In this document: piece after piece, positions 51,934 through 59,540 of the stretch | Layout of the letters: every line of letters begins with the position of its first letter | How positions within the stretch are numbered: the stretch's first letter is position 1 | Origin: Microbacterium sp. lyk4-40-TSB-66 | Lineage (GTDB): Bacteria > Actinomycetota > Actinomycetes > Actinomycetales > Microbacteriaceae | DNA length: 64,000 nucleotides | Reading direction: 5' to 3' | Assembly (NCBI RefSeq): GCF_030209475.1 | Contig: NZ_JARVRW010000002.1 | Span: 1 to 64,000, forward strand | Translations under genes and position numbers: made by a program | The notes under the pieces: model-generated | Told to the model about the DNA's origin: nothing | Seen by the model: the letters and a program-made list of their open reading frames with translations, nothing else | The model's database searches: none

Positions 51934-52484
51934 CGGGACACCTCCGTGGACGTGAGCGCTCCCTCGCGCTCGGGGGCGGGGTCGTGGGGTGGGCGGGGGC
52001 CGGAGGCTTCGACAGGCTCAGCCACCGGCTCGACCTCAGCCGCCGGCAAAACCGAGGTCCCTGAGCCTGTCGAAGGGACCAGGGGCACTGCCGTCGGACG
52101 CCGGTCGGTCGTGATGCTGCGGCCGCGCACCTCGGCGACGAGGTCGCCCGTCTCATCCGTCACCCGGATGTCGTACAGGCCCGTGCGGCCGCTGCGCGCG
52201 CGGCGAATCGCGGTCGCAGTGAGCGTCTGCCCCGCGGTCGTGGACTTCAGGAAGGTGACGTCGGCGCCGCCGGCGACGGTCACCCGTTCGTCCTCGTTGC
52301 ACGCGATCGCGAACGCGGTGTCGGCGAGGGCGAACACGAGGCCGCCGTGGGTGATGGCGAAGCCGTTGAGCATGTCGTCGCGCACGATCATCGACACGCG
52401 GGCCTCCCCCGGCGCGTCGCGCTCGACGACCATGCCGAGCATCTGCGACGCGCGATCGCGCTGCATCATCGGCCGAAGGCTCAT
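51930..52484 (-). CDS. paaI: Hotdog thioesterase PaaI with repeat-derived tail, 184 aa
   Basis: Removes CoA from stalled ring-hydroxylated intermediates. Hotdog signature: LGMVVERDAPGEARVSMIVRDDMLNGFAITHGGLVFALADTAFAIACN with the catalytic HGG...D. The domain ends near residue 140; the last 45 residues (LVPSTGSG, AEPVEASG) are the translation of the dispersed repeat at 52002-52090, making the protein longer than usual. ATG 52484 overlaps the paaZ stop; its end overlaps paaK. Confidence 0.92.
   Translation of the reverse strand: MSLRPMMQRDRASQMLGMVVERDAPGEARVSMIVRDDMLNGFAITHGGLVFALADTAFAIACNEDERVTVAGGADVTFLKSTTAGQTLTATAIRRARSGRTGLYDIRVTDETGDLVAEVRGRSITTDRRPTAVPLVPSTGSGTSVLPAAEVEPVAEPVEASGPRPPHDPAPEREGALTSTEVSR
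52002..52090. repeat. Dispersed CTTCGACAGGCTCAG element, perfect inverted pair in paaI
   Basis: CTTCGACAGGCTCAG (52007-52021) and CTGAGCCTGTCGAAG (52071-52085) are exact inverse complements, flanked by GGAGG and GGGACC. It occupies the 3' end of the paaI coding region. Confidence 0.9.
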
Positions 52485-54526
52485 GCCGGCACCGGCGCGG
52501 GCCGCCACGTCTTCGCCACGAGCGTCAACACGTCGTACTGCGCGACGATCTCGGCATCCTGGTTGCGGATGACGGCATCCCACCGCACCTCGCCGTACTC
52601 GTCCGTCTCGCGCGGGGTGATCTGCTTGGCGGTGAGGGCGACGCGGATGCGGTCACCGGGCGAGACCGGGGTGACGAAGCGGAGGTTCTCCAGGCCCGAG
52701 TTCGCCAGCACCGGACCCGGTGCCGGGTCGACGAACAGCCCCGCCGCCCACGACACGAGCAGGTACCCGTGCGCGACGCGCCCCGGGAAGAAGGGGTTCG
52801 CCGCGGCCGACTCCTCGTCCATGTGGGCGTAGAAGGTGTCGCCCGTGAATCTCGCGAAGACCTCGATGTCGTCGAGGGTGACCTCGCGTTCGGCCGACTC
52901 CACGGCATCCCCGATCCTCAACTCCGAGAGGGGTTTGCGGAAGGGGTGGATGCCGCCGGTGTCGGTGTCGGCGCCCGGATGCCACACCCCGGTGAGCGCG
53001 GTCAGCATGCGGGGCGAGCCCTGGACGGCCGTCCGCTGCATGTAGTGGAGCACCGAGCGGATGCCGCCGAGTTCCTCGCCCCCGCCGGCGCGGCCGGGGC
53101 CGCCGTGCACGAGGTGCGGAACGGGCGCCCCGTGGCCCGTGGAGGTGCGGGCGTCGTCCCGGTCGAGGAACAGCACGCGCCCGTTCATGGCGCCCGTGCG
53201 CGTGAGCAGCTCGGTCGCGACGTCGGGATCGTGGGTGGCGACGCTCGTGACGAGCGAGCCGCCGCCCCGGCTGACGATGGTCGCGGCATCGGCGACGTCG
53301 GTGTATTCGACGATGCTGGCGACGGGACCGAAAGCCTCGATGTCGTTGACGGCCGGGGTCGCGGCGTCCGCGAAGGCCAGCAGCATCGGCTGCAGGAAAG
53401 CACCATCGGCGGACATCCCCTGAGGCGGCTCGGCCGACCCGACGACGAAGCGTCCGCCGGCGTCGGTGAGCACCCGCACCTGCCGCAGCACCTCGTCGCG
53501 CTGCGCGAGGGAGACGACCGGCCCCATCGTCACGCCCTCGTCGCGCGGGTCGCCGATGACGACGCGCTCCGTGATCTTCTGCCGCAGCGCCTCGGCCACG
53601 GCATCCGTCATCCCCGTCGGCACGATCGCGCGGCGGATCGCGGTGCACTTCTGACCCGCCTTGGTGGTGAGCTCGGCGAGCAGCTGCTTGACGTACGCGT
53701 CGAACTCGGGGGTGCCGGGTGCGGCGTCGGGGCCGAGGATCGAGGCGTTGATCGAGTCGGTCTCGCTCGTGAACCGGACGCCCGGTCTCGCCTGGGAACG
53801 CAGCCGTTCGGCGGTGGTGGCGCTACCGGTGAAACCGACGGTGTCGCCGAGATCGAGCAGGTCGAACAGACCCGGAACGCTCCCGCTGACCAGCTGCAGC
53901 GAGCCCTCGGGAAGCAGCCCCGACTCCACCGCGATCCGCACCCACGCCTCGGCGATGTACGCCGTGGGCGTCGCGGGCTTGACGATCGTGGGGAGGCCGG
54001 CGAGGAAGGCCGGCGCGAACTTCTCGAGCGCGCCCCACATCGGGAAGTTGAAGGCGTTGATCTGCACCGCGACACCGGGGAGGCGCGTGTAGACGTGCCG
54101 GCCGAGGAACGAACCGTCCTTCGACAGGGGCTCGATCGGACCGTCGAGCACGACCCTGCCCGCGGGCAGTTCGCGACGCGCCTTGGAAGAGAAGGTGAAC
54201 AGCACGCCGATGCCGCCGTCGATGTCGCTGAGCGAGTCACGGCGGGTCGAGCCGGAGCGCTCCGACAGGGCGTAGAGCTCTTCGCGGCGGTCGTTCAGGG
54301 CGATCGCGAGGTTCTTCAGCACCATCGCGCGCTGGGGGAACGTGAGCGCGCCGAGGCTCTTCTGCCCCGCGGTGCGCGCGTGGGCGACGGCGCCGGCGAG
54401 GTCGAGGCCGCGGGTGCTGACCCGCACGATCTCTTCGCCGGTCGACGCGTCGCGCACGATCGCGGCATCCGGATCGCCCTCGGGCGTCCACCAGGCGCCC
54501 TTTGCATAGCTCGGCAGAAACGTCAT
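52481..54526 (-). CDS. paaZ: Oxepin-CoA hydrolase / 3-oxo-5,6-dehydrosuberyl-CoA semialdehyde dehydrogenase PaaZ, 681 aa
   Basis: Bifunctional ring-opening enzyme. N-terminal aldehyde dehydrogenase (residues 1-520): TRLPGVAVQINAFNFPMWGALEKFAPAFLAG, Glu255 in FTSETDSINAS and catalytic Cys294 in KAGQKCTAIRR. C-terminal MaoC-like hydratase (about 545-680): FARFTGDTFYAHMDEESAAANPFFPGRVAHGYLLVSWAAGLFVDP. Both halves are complete. ATG 54526 overlaps the upstream stop (ATGA). Confidence 0.96.
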   Translation of the reverse strand: MTFLPSYAKGAWWTPEGDPDAAIVRDASTGEEIVRVSTRGLDLAGAVAHARTAGQKSLGALTFPQRAMVLKNLAIALNDRREELYALSERSGSTRRDSLSDIDGGIGVLFTFSSKARRELPAGRVVLDGPIEPLSKDGSFLGRHVYTRLPGVAVQINAFNFPMWGALEKFAPAFLAGLPTIVKPATPTAYIAEAWVRIAVESGLLPEGSLQLVSGSVPGLFDLLDLGDTVGFTGSATTAERLRSQARPGVRFTSETDSINASILGPDAAPGTPEFDAYVKQLLAELTTKAGQKCTAIRRAIVPTGMTDAVAEALRQKITERVVIGDPRDEGVTMGPVVSLAQRDEVLRQVRVLTDAGGRFVVGSAEPPQGMSADGAFLQPMLLAFADAATPAVNDIEAFGPVASIVEYTDVADAATIVSRGGGSLVTSVATHDPDVATELLTRTGAMNGRVLFLDRDDARTSTGHGAPVPHLVHGGPGRAGGGEELGGIRSVLHYMQRTAVQGSPRMLTALTGVWHPGADTDTGGIHPFRKPLSELRIGDAVESAEREVTLDDIEVFARFTGDTFYAHMDEESAAANPFFPGRVAHGYLLVSWAAGLFVDPAPGPVLANSGLENLRFVTPVSPGDRIRVALTAKQITPRETDEYGEVRWDAVIRNQDAEIVAQYDVLTLVAKTWRPAPVPA

Positions 54527-55422
54527 CGATCGCTCCATTCGTAGAAACCGCGGCCGGTCTTGCGGCCCAGATGCCCCTCGGCCACGAGCCGCCGGAGCAG
54601 CGCGGGCGGGGCGAAGCGAGCGCCGTACGCGCGCTCGAGTTCCTCGGCGATCCCGAGGCGCACGTCGAGTCCGACGATGTCGGTCGTGCGGAGGGGACCC
54701 ATCGGATGCCGGTACCCCAGCTCCATCGCCGTGTCGATGTCGTGGGCCGAGGCGACCCCGTCTTCGAGCATGCGGATGGCCTCGAGTCCCAGGGCCACCC
54801 CGAGGCGGCTCGATGCGAAGCCCGGCGCATCGCGCACGACGACGGCGGTCTTTCCGATGGCGTCGACCCACTGCGTGGCCCACTCGATCACCCCCGGTGC
54901 GGTATGTGCCCCGGCGACCACCTCGACGAGGGCGGAGGCGGGCACCGGGTTGAAGAAGTGCAGGCCGAGGAAGCGCGCGGGCCGGCGCAGAGATGCGGCG
55001 AGCGCGTCGATCGAGATCGAGGAGGTGTTGGATGCCACCACCGCGGCGTCGTCGATCACCCCCTCGATCCGCGAGAGGGCGTCGAGCTTGAGTGCGCGGT
55101 CTTCCGGGACGGCCTCGACGACGAGCCCCGCGCCGGCGAAGGCGGCGGGGTCGGTGCCGGCGGTGAGGGCGTCGGCATCCGGGACCGTCCTCCCCCGCGC
55201 GGCGGAGCGCTCCAGGTCGGCCTCGACCCGGGCGCGGGCCTGGCGGGCGGCGTCGGCGTCGCGTTCGACGATGTGCACCCGGCAGCCGGCGAGCAGGAAA
55301 GCGTGCGCGATACCCGCTCCCATCCGACCTCCGCCGAGGACGCCGACGGTGAGGGGAAGGGATGCCGGGGGGCGATCAGCCGCCGACGCGCCGACGCTCG
55401 GGGCGGCGGAGTGGACGGTCAC
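54523..55422 (-). CDS. paaH: 3-hydroxyacyl-CoA dehydrogenase, 299 aa
   Basis: Oxidises the 3-hydroxyadipyl-CoA formed in beta-oxidation of the opened ring. NAD domain: LPLTVGVLGGGRMGAGIAHAFLLAGCRVHIVERD; EAVPEDRALKLDALSRIE; SNTSSISIDALAASLRRPARFLGLHFFNPVP; catalytic His/Glu region in the last. C-terminal dimerisation domain: VVVRDAPGFASSRLGVALGLEAIRMLEDG, LRTTDIVGLDVRLGIAEEL. GTG start overlaps the paaF stop. A 20-residue Ala/Ser-rich N-terminus precedes the fold. Confidence 0.93.
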   Translation of the reverse strand: MTVHSAAPSVGASAADRPPASLPLTVGVLGGGRMGAGIAHAFLLAGCRVHIVERDADAARQARARVEADLERSAARGRTVPDADALTAGTDPAAFAGAGLVVEAVPEDRALKLDALSRIEGVIDDAAVVASNTSSISIDALAASLRRPARFLGLHFFNPVPASALVEVVAGAHTAPGVIEWATQWVDAIGKTAVVVRDAPGFASSRLGVALGLEAIRMLEDGVASAHDIDTAMELGYRHPMGPLRTTDIVGLDVRLGIAEELERAYGARFAPPALLRRLVAEGHLGRKTGRGFYEWSDR

Positions 55423-56201
55423 TTCTTCCTCTCCAGGAACGCGGTCATGCGCCGGTGCTTGTCGTCACCGTCGAACAATTCGGCCTGCAACTCGCCGTCG
55501 ATCGCGGGGTGCGCGGCGCGTGGCGCCAGGAGAGCACGCTTGGTGAGCACCGTGGCGCGGGCGGAGTTCGCCGCGATCCGGTCGGCGATCGCGTGCGCGC
55601 CGTCGAGCAGGCCGTCGGGCTCGTGCACACTCGACACCAGACCCCAGGCGAGGGCCTCGTCGGCGTCGATCGTGCGGCCGGTGAGCAGCAACTCACTCGC
55701 TCGCGCGTGCCCCACGATCTCGGGCAGGCGCCACGATGCTCCCGCCGCGGCGATGATGCCGAGCCCCGGCTCGGGGTTGCCGAAGCGCGCGCGCGAGGTC
55801 GCGATGCGGATGTCGGCCGCGTACGCGAGCTCGGCGCCGCCGCCGAGTGCGAAGCCGTCGACCGCGGCGATGACGGGCATCGGCAGGTGGCGGACGCGGT
55901 CGAAGACGGTGGCGTTGATGCCGCGGCGCGCGTCGTCGCCCGTGCGGTCGCGGAGCTCCGCGATGTCTGCTCCGGCGGCGAAGATCCCGCCCGCTCCCGT
56001 CACGATGAGGGTGCGGGGCCGCTCCTCGAGCTGGGCGCAGAGCGCGTGCAGCTCATCGACCGTGGACTGGTCGATCGCGTTGCGCCGGTCGGGGCGGTCG
56101 AGGGTCGCGACGACGCGGTCGTCCGTCGTCTCGATCCGCAGGCGCGGCGCCCCCTGCTCGACGGGGGTGCGTGCACCGCCGGTGAGAATCGCGTCCGACA
56201 T
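55419..56201 (-). CDS. paaF: Enoyl-CoA hydratase, 260 aa
   Basis: Hydrates the unsaturated CoA intermediate in phenylacetate ring beta-oxidation. RRNAIDQSTVDELHALCAQLEERP, oxyanion loops TGAGGIFAAGADIAELRDR and DGFALGGGAELAYAADIRIATSRARFGNPEPGLGIIAAAGASWRLPEIVG; both catalytic Glu positions (AELAY-x, NPEPGLG) are filled. First gene of the paaFHZIK operon; ATG 56201 is preceded by GGGGAGAGGAC and 60 bases further by the PaaR-like site. Confidence 0.9.
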   Translation of the reverse strand: MSDAILTGGARTPVEQGAPRLRIETTDDRVVATLDRPDRRNAIDQSTVDELHALCAQLEERPRTLIVTGAGGIFAAGADIAELRDRTGDDARRGINATVFDRVRHLPMPVIAAVDGFALGGGAELAYAADIRIATSRARFGNPEPGLGIIAAAGASWRLPEIVGHARASELLLTGRTIDADEALAWGLVSSVHEPDGLLDGAHAIADRIAANSARATVLTKRALLAPRAAHPAIDGELQAELFDGDDKHRRMTAFLERKK

Positions 56202-56261
56202 CGCCGTCCTCTCCCCCGCCGGCTTCGGCGGGGTCGTCCTTCCTCGACTCCGAGGTTTTCC

Positions 56262-56278
56262 GACCGATCGTTCAGTAA
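56262..56278. promoter_or_regulatory. Second PaaR-type half-dyad, before paaF
   Basis: GACCGATCGTTCAGTAA, identical over 17 bases to the site before paaA. The left arm is less regular here, so the dyad is imperfect. It lies 61 bases before the paaF start. Confidence 0.7.
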
Positions 56279-56364
56279 TCATGCCAGGCGGATGCTCCGG
56301 CGGCAATGCGCACCCCGGGATCCCCGACCGCGCCGGGCGCGAGCCGTGGCCGTGAAGGGGCGTC

Positions 56365-56665
56365 GGTGGCGTCGGTGTCGTCGGTGTCGCCGGTGTCGCC
56401 GGTGTCGCTGGTGTCGCCGGGGGGGGCGGGTCGCCGGTGTCGCCCGGGCGTCGGTGTCGCCGGGGCGTCGGTGTCGCCGGGGCGCCGGTGTCGCCGGTGT
56501 CGCCGGGTCGCCGGTGTCGCCGGTGTCGCCGGTGTCTCGGTGTCTCGGTGTCTCGGTGTCGTCGGTGTCGTCGGTGTCGTCGGTGTCGTCGGTGTCGCTG
56601 GTGTCGCCCGGGCGTCGGTGTCGCCGGGGCGTCGGTGTCGACGGGGCGCCGGTGTCGACGGCCGA
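56365..56665. repeat. 9-bp minisatellite (GGTGTCGCC and variants)
   Basis: About thirty imperfect units of GGTGTCGCC, GGTGTCGTC or GGTGTCTC with longer GGGCGTC/GGGGCGTC interruptions. The stretch from 56282 to 56725 holds no gene; the long open frames through it are repeat artefacts (Ser-Val-Ser or Arg-Cys runs). Confidence 0.92.
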
Positions 56666-56725
56666 GCGATCCCGCCGAGAGCCGACGGCGACTCGCCCCG
56701 CCGCCAGCGACGACGGATGAAACGG

Positions 56726-56798
56726 TGCCCCCGACAGGATTCGAACCTGCGACGCCCGCGTTAGGAGTGCGGCGCTCTATCCCCTGAGCTACGAAGGC
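56726..56798 (-). tRNA. tRNA-Arg (anticodon CCT)
   Basis: 73 bases, no encoded CCA. Acceptor GCCTTCG with CGGGGGC (two wobble pairs), D-stem GCTC/GAGC, loop CTCCTAA giving anticodon CCT, T-stem GCAGG/CCTGT with loop TTCGAAT. The last pair of the anticodon stem is A-C (CCGCA with CGCGG), a small oddity. A TAAACT -10 box lies 12 bases upstream (56810-56815). Confidence 0.93.
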
Positions 56799-56903
56799 GG
56801 GATGCCATCAGTTTAGTGCGCGGCGATCGGCGGGGCGGATGCGCGTTCGACGAGCGCCCCGGCGGTCACCGCTCGGGCTGAGGGCTGCAGCGACCGAGGC
56901 GCC

Positions 56904-57644
56904 TCAGCCGGCGACGTCCGGGTCGCCGACACGACGACGCAGCCCCTCGATGAGCCCGTCGTCCCAGCGGCCGGGCTCGGCGGGGGTCGCCTGACGCACG
57001 TCGACTCCCTCCGCTCCGATGCTCGCGACGCACACCAGCAGCGACTCGAGCACGTGCCCGTCGTGGGCGTCCCGCCGCAGCACCGACGCGGACGGGTCGC
57101 CGGTGGCGCGTGCGACGACGTCGAGCCACGGCATCCACCAATCCTCGCCCGCTCCGGTACCGGCACGACGGAAGTCCTCGAGCCACCGCCCGATGCGCGG
57201 AGTGACCGGGTCGTCGACCTCGTGGTGAGCGATCATGTGGGTGCCCGGCGCGATCCGCGAGCGCTGCGCGACGAGGCCGTCCCACTCCACGAGGTGGGCG
57301 CCGTCGGCATCCACCTCGACAAGATTGAAGCCGCGCGTGACCGGACGGTCCGGGATGCCGTCCCCCACCGCGTCGAGCGGAATCGCGCCGCGGCTGACGA
57401 CCTCGTCGTCCGAACGGGTGGACAGGTCCTGCCGGTTGAGCAGCACCGCCAGTCGTCCCGCGACGGGGTCGACCGCCAGCCACGCACCGCCCGCGCGGTC
57501 GTCGCGGACACCCAGGATGCCGCCGCGCTCCGGCCACCACGGTCCGAGGCCGCGCCACGGCCGATCGCGCTCCTCGTCGCGGACGGCGAGCAGGCGTACA
57601 GGCTCACCGGCGGTCTCCGGAACGTCGATCACGACCGTGCACAT
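56904..57644 (-). CDS. NRDE/TANGO2 family protein, 246 aa
   Basis: A protein of the NRDE (TANGO2) family, whose function is unresolved (heme or lipid handling has been proposed in eukaryotes). The N-terminal MCTVVIDVPETAG begins with the family's catalytic-type Cys2, then LLAVRDEERDRPW (the NRDE-like position) and LAVDPVAGRLAVLLNR. Length is slightly short for the family. TAGCGT, seven bases and then ATG 57644 mark a leaderless start. Divergent from coaBC. Confidence 0.85.
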   Translation of the reverse strand: MCTVVIDVPETAGEPVRLLAVRDEERDRPWRGLGPWWPERGGILGVRDDRAGGAWLAVDPVAGRLAVLLNRQDLSTRSDDEVVSRGAIPLDAVGDGIPDRPVTRGFNLVEVDADGAHLVEWDGLVAQRSRIAPGTHMIAHHEVDDPVTPRIGRWLEDFRRAGTGAGEDWWMPWLDVVARATGDPSASVLRRDAHDGHVLESLLVCVASIGAEGVDVRQATPAEPGRWDDGLIEGLRRRVGDPDVAG

Positions 57645-57651
57645 TCCTTCC

Positions 57652-57657
57652 ACGCTA
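57652..57657 (-). promoter_or_regulatory. Leaderless-type -10 box TAGCGT
   Basis: TAGCGT, seven bases, then ATG 57644 of the NRDE-family gene. Confidence 0.6.
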
Positions 57658-57833
57658 CCCGCGCCCGATCGCGGTGGGCTCAGCCCGATCGCCGCGCCCT
57701 CATCCGCCACGAGACGGGGCTCCGCCCCGGAGCACGCCCATCGGACCACGTCTCCCCCGGTCCTCACGGCATCCCGTGTTCTCGTGGCGCGGCGCGCGAG
57801 CAACCGGCCGCCCCGCCGCGGCGGTCGACCTGG

Positions 57834-57839
57834 AAGACT
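57834..57839 (+). promoter_or_regulatory. Leaderless-type -10 box AAGACT (coaBC)
   Basis: AAGACT, six bases, then ATG 57846. The first base departs from TANNNT. Confidence 0.4.
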
Positions 57840-57845
57840 GGGACG

Positions 57846-59057
57846 ATGTTCGTCGTCGTGGGAGTGACCGGGGGCATCGCGGCCTACAAGACCGTGAGCC
57901 TCGTGCGACTGCTGGTGAAGGCGGGGCACGATGTGCACGTCGTCCCGACAGACGACGCGTTGCGGTTCGTCGGCCTGCCGACGTGGGAGTCGCTCAGCCG
58001 CAACCCCGTCACGACGTCGGTGCACGACGACGTCGCGAGCGTGCGTCACGTCGGCCTCGGCCAGGCCGCCGATCTCGTCATCGTCGCTCCGGCCACCGCG
58101 AACACCCTCGCCGCCATGGCCGCGGGGTTGGCATCCGATCTGCTGGGCACGACGCTGTTGGCCACGACCGCGCCGGTCGTCGTCGCCCCGGCGATGCACA
58201 CCGAGATGTGGCGGCATCCGGCGACGACGCACAACATGGGGGTGCTCCGCGACCGGGGCGTGCATGTGGTCGGTCCCGCCGACGGCGTGCTGACGGGCGG
58301 AGACTCCGGGCCCGGGCGCATGTCGGAGCCTGAGGAGATCGTCGCCGCCGCCCTCGCCCTCGTCGAGCGCCCCCGAGACCTCCAGGGTCTGTCGATCGTC
58401 GTGAGCGCCGGCGGCACACGTGAGCCCATCGATCCGGTGCGCTACCTCGGCAACCGTTCCAGCGGACGGCAGGGCGTCGCGATCGCCCGAGCCGCCGCCG
58501 ACCGCGGCGCCGACGTCACCCTGGTCGCGGCGCACCTCGACGCCGACGTACGGCCGGATGCGCGGGTCGAGGTCATCGCCGCCGGCACCGCCGAGGAGCT
58601 CGGAAGGACGATGGATGCCGTCTCCCCCGGCGCCGACGTCGTCATCATGGCCGCGGCGGTCGCCGACTACTCCCTCGCGTCGATCGCCGAGGGGAAGCTC
58701 CGCAAGCAGGACTTCCCCGGCGCGCTGACCCTCGAGCTGGTGGAGAACCGCGACATCGTGGCGGGGCTCGTCGAACGTCGCCGGCCGGGGCAGACCGTCG
58801 TCGCGTTCGCCGCCGAGACGGTGACCGGCGACGAGGAACTGCGCGAGCGCGCCCGCGCGAAGGCGATCCGAAAGGGCGTCGACCTGCTCGCCGCGAACGC
58901 GGTCGGGTGGACGCAGGGCTTCGAGGCCGTCGACAACGCGCTCACGATCGTCGACGGCGACGGGGAGGTCGTCGCCACGGCATCCGGTTCGAAGGACGAC
59001 ACCGCGCACGCGCTGCTCGACGCGGTCGTGGCGGCGCGGCTCTCCGGCATCGGCTGA
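57846..59057 (+). CDS. coaBC: Bifunctional phosphopantothenoylcysteine decarboxylase/synthase, 403 aa
   Basis: Coenzyme A biosynthesis: CoaB joins 4'-phosphopantothenate to cysteine with CTP, CoaC decarboxylates the product with FMN. N-terminal CoaC: VVVGVTGGIAAYKTVSLVRLL, VRHVGLGQAADLVIVAPATANTLA, APAMHTEMW. C-terminal CoaB: SAGGTREPIDPVRYLGNRSSGRQGVAIARAAADRGA, IMAAAVADYSL, KLRKQ. Both halves complete and of normal length. Probably leaderless. A 57-bp unit including its stop codon is repeated immediately downstream. Confidence 0.96.
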   Translation: MFVVVGVTGGIAAYKTVSLVRLLVKAGHDVHVVPTDDALRFVGLPTWESLSRNPVTTSVHDDVASVRHVGLGQAADLVIVAPATANTLAAMAAGLASDLLGTTLLATTAPVVVAPAMHTEMWRHPATTHNMGVLRDRGVHVVGPADGVLTGGDSGPGRMSEPEEIVAAALALVERPRDLQGLSIVVSAGGTREPIDPVRYLGNRSSGRQGVAIARAAADRGADVTLVAAHLDADVRPDARVEVIAAGTAEELGRTMDAVSPGADVVIMAAAVADYSLASIAEGKLRKQDFPGALTLELVENRDIVAGLVERRRPGQTVVAFAAETVTGDEELRERARAKAIRKGVDLLAANAVGWTQGFEAVDNALTIVDGDGEVVATASGSKDDTAHALLDAVVAARLSGIG

Positions 59058-59149
59058 TCGCCGTCGCGACCGATCGACGTGGTCACGGCGGCGCGGCTCT
59101 CCGGCACCGGCTGATGGTCGTCGCGATCGATCGACGTGGTCACGGCGGT
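59030..59149. repeat. 57-bp tandem duplication of the coaBC 3' end
   Basis: The unit starting GGCGGCGCGGCTCTCCGGCA at 59030, which contains the last codons and stop of coaBC, recurs at 59087 and begins again at 59144 (57-base steps, the third truncated). The copies differ by a few bases. Confidence 0.85.
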
Positions 59150-59155
59150 GCGGAG

Positions 59156-59240
59156 ACGCGGCGGTGCGGCGGTACGGCGGTGCGGCGGTACGGCGGTACG
59201 GCGGTACGGCGGTACGGCGGTACGGCGGTACGGCGGTCTC
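59156..59240. repeat. 8-bp minisatellite (GGCGGTAC)
   Basis: About ten units of GGCGGTAC or GGCGGTGC. It continues into looser repeats of GGGTGACC and GGCGGTACGGCG up to about 59420. The whole stretch 59058-59540 has no gene. Confidence 0.9.
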
Positions 59241-59540
59241 CGGGTGATCCCTGGCGGTACGGCGGCGCCGGGTGACCGGGGCGGTACGGCGATCGCCGGG
59301 TGACCGGCGCAGTACGGCAGAGGCTCAGTGACGTCGTCCGGCGTGACCGAGCCGGGTGATCAGGCGGAACGGCGGTCACCGGGTGACCAGGGCGGTACGG
59401 CGGTCGCCGGGTGACCAGGGCTCGGTGGCGTCGTCCGGCGTGACCGCCGACGCCCGACCGTCGAGGCACACCGGGCATCGGGCAGGGTGGGGGCGGCAGG
59501 CGTCGATCGGGGCGGCGCGCGCTTCGCGCCGCCCCGATCG

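Noticed and set aside
47900..52156. Long antisense open frames opposite the paa genes
   Set aside because: They mirror GC-rich codon positions of the true genes and show Arg/Pro/Ala-rich, non-family sequences.
45751..56201. Phage or genomic island around the catabolic genes
   Set aside because: No integrase, transposase or composition break is visible; tRNA-Arg at one end has no repeated 3' fragment that I can find.
56306..56764. Open frame rich in Ser-Val or Arg-Cys over the 9-bp minisatellite
   Set aside because: It is a direct reading of the repeat and runs into the tRNA gene.
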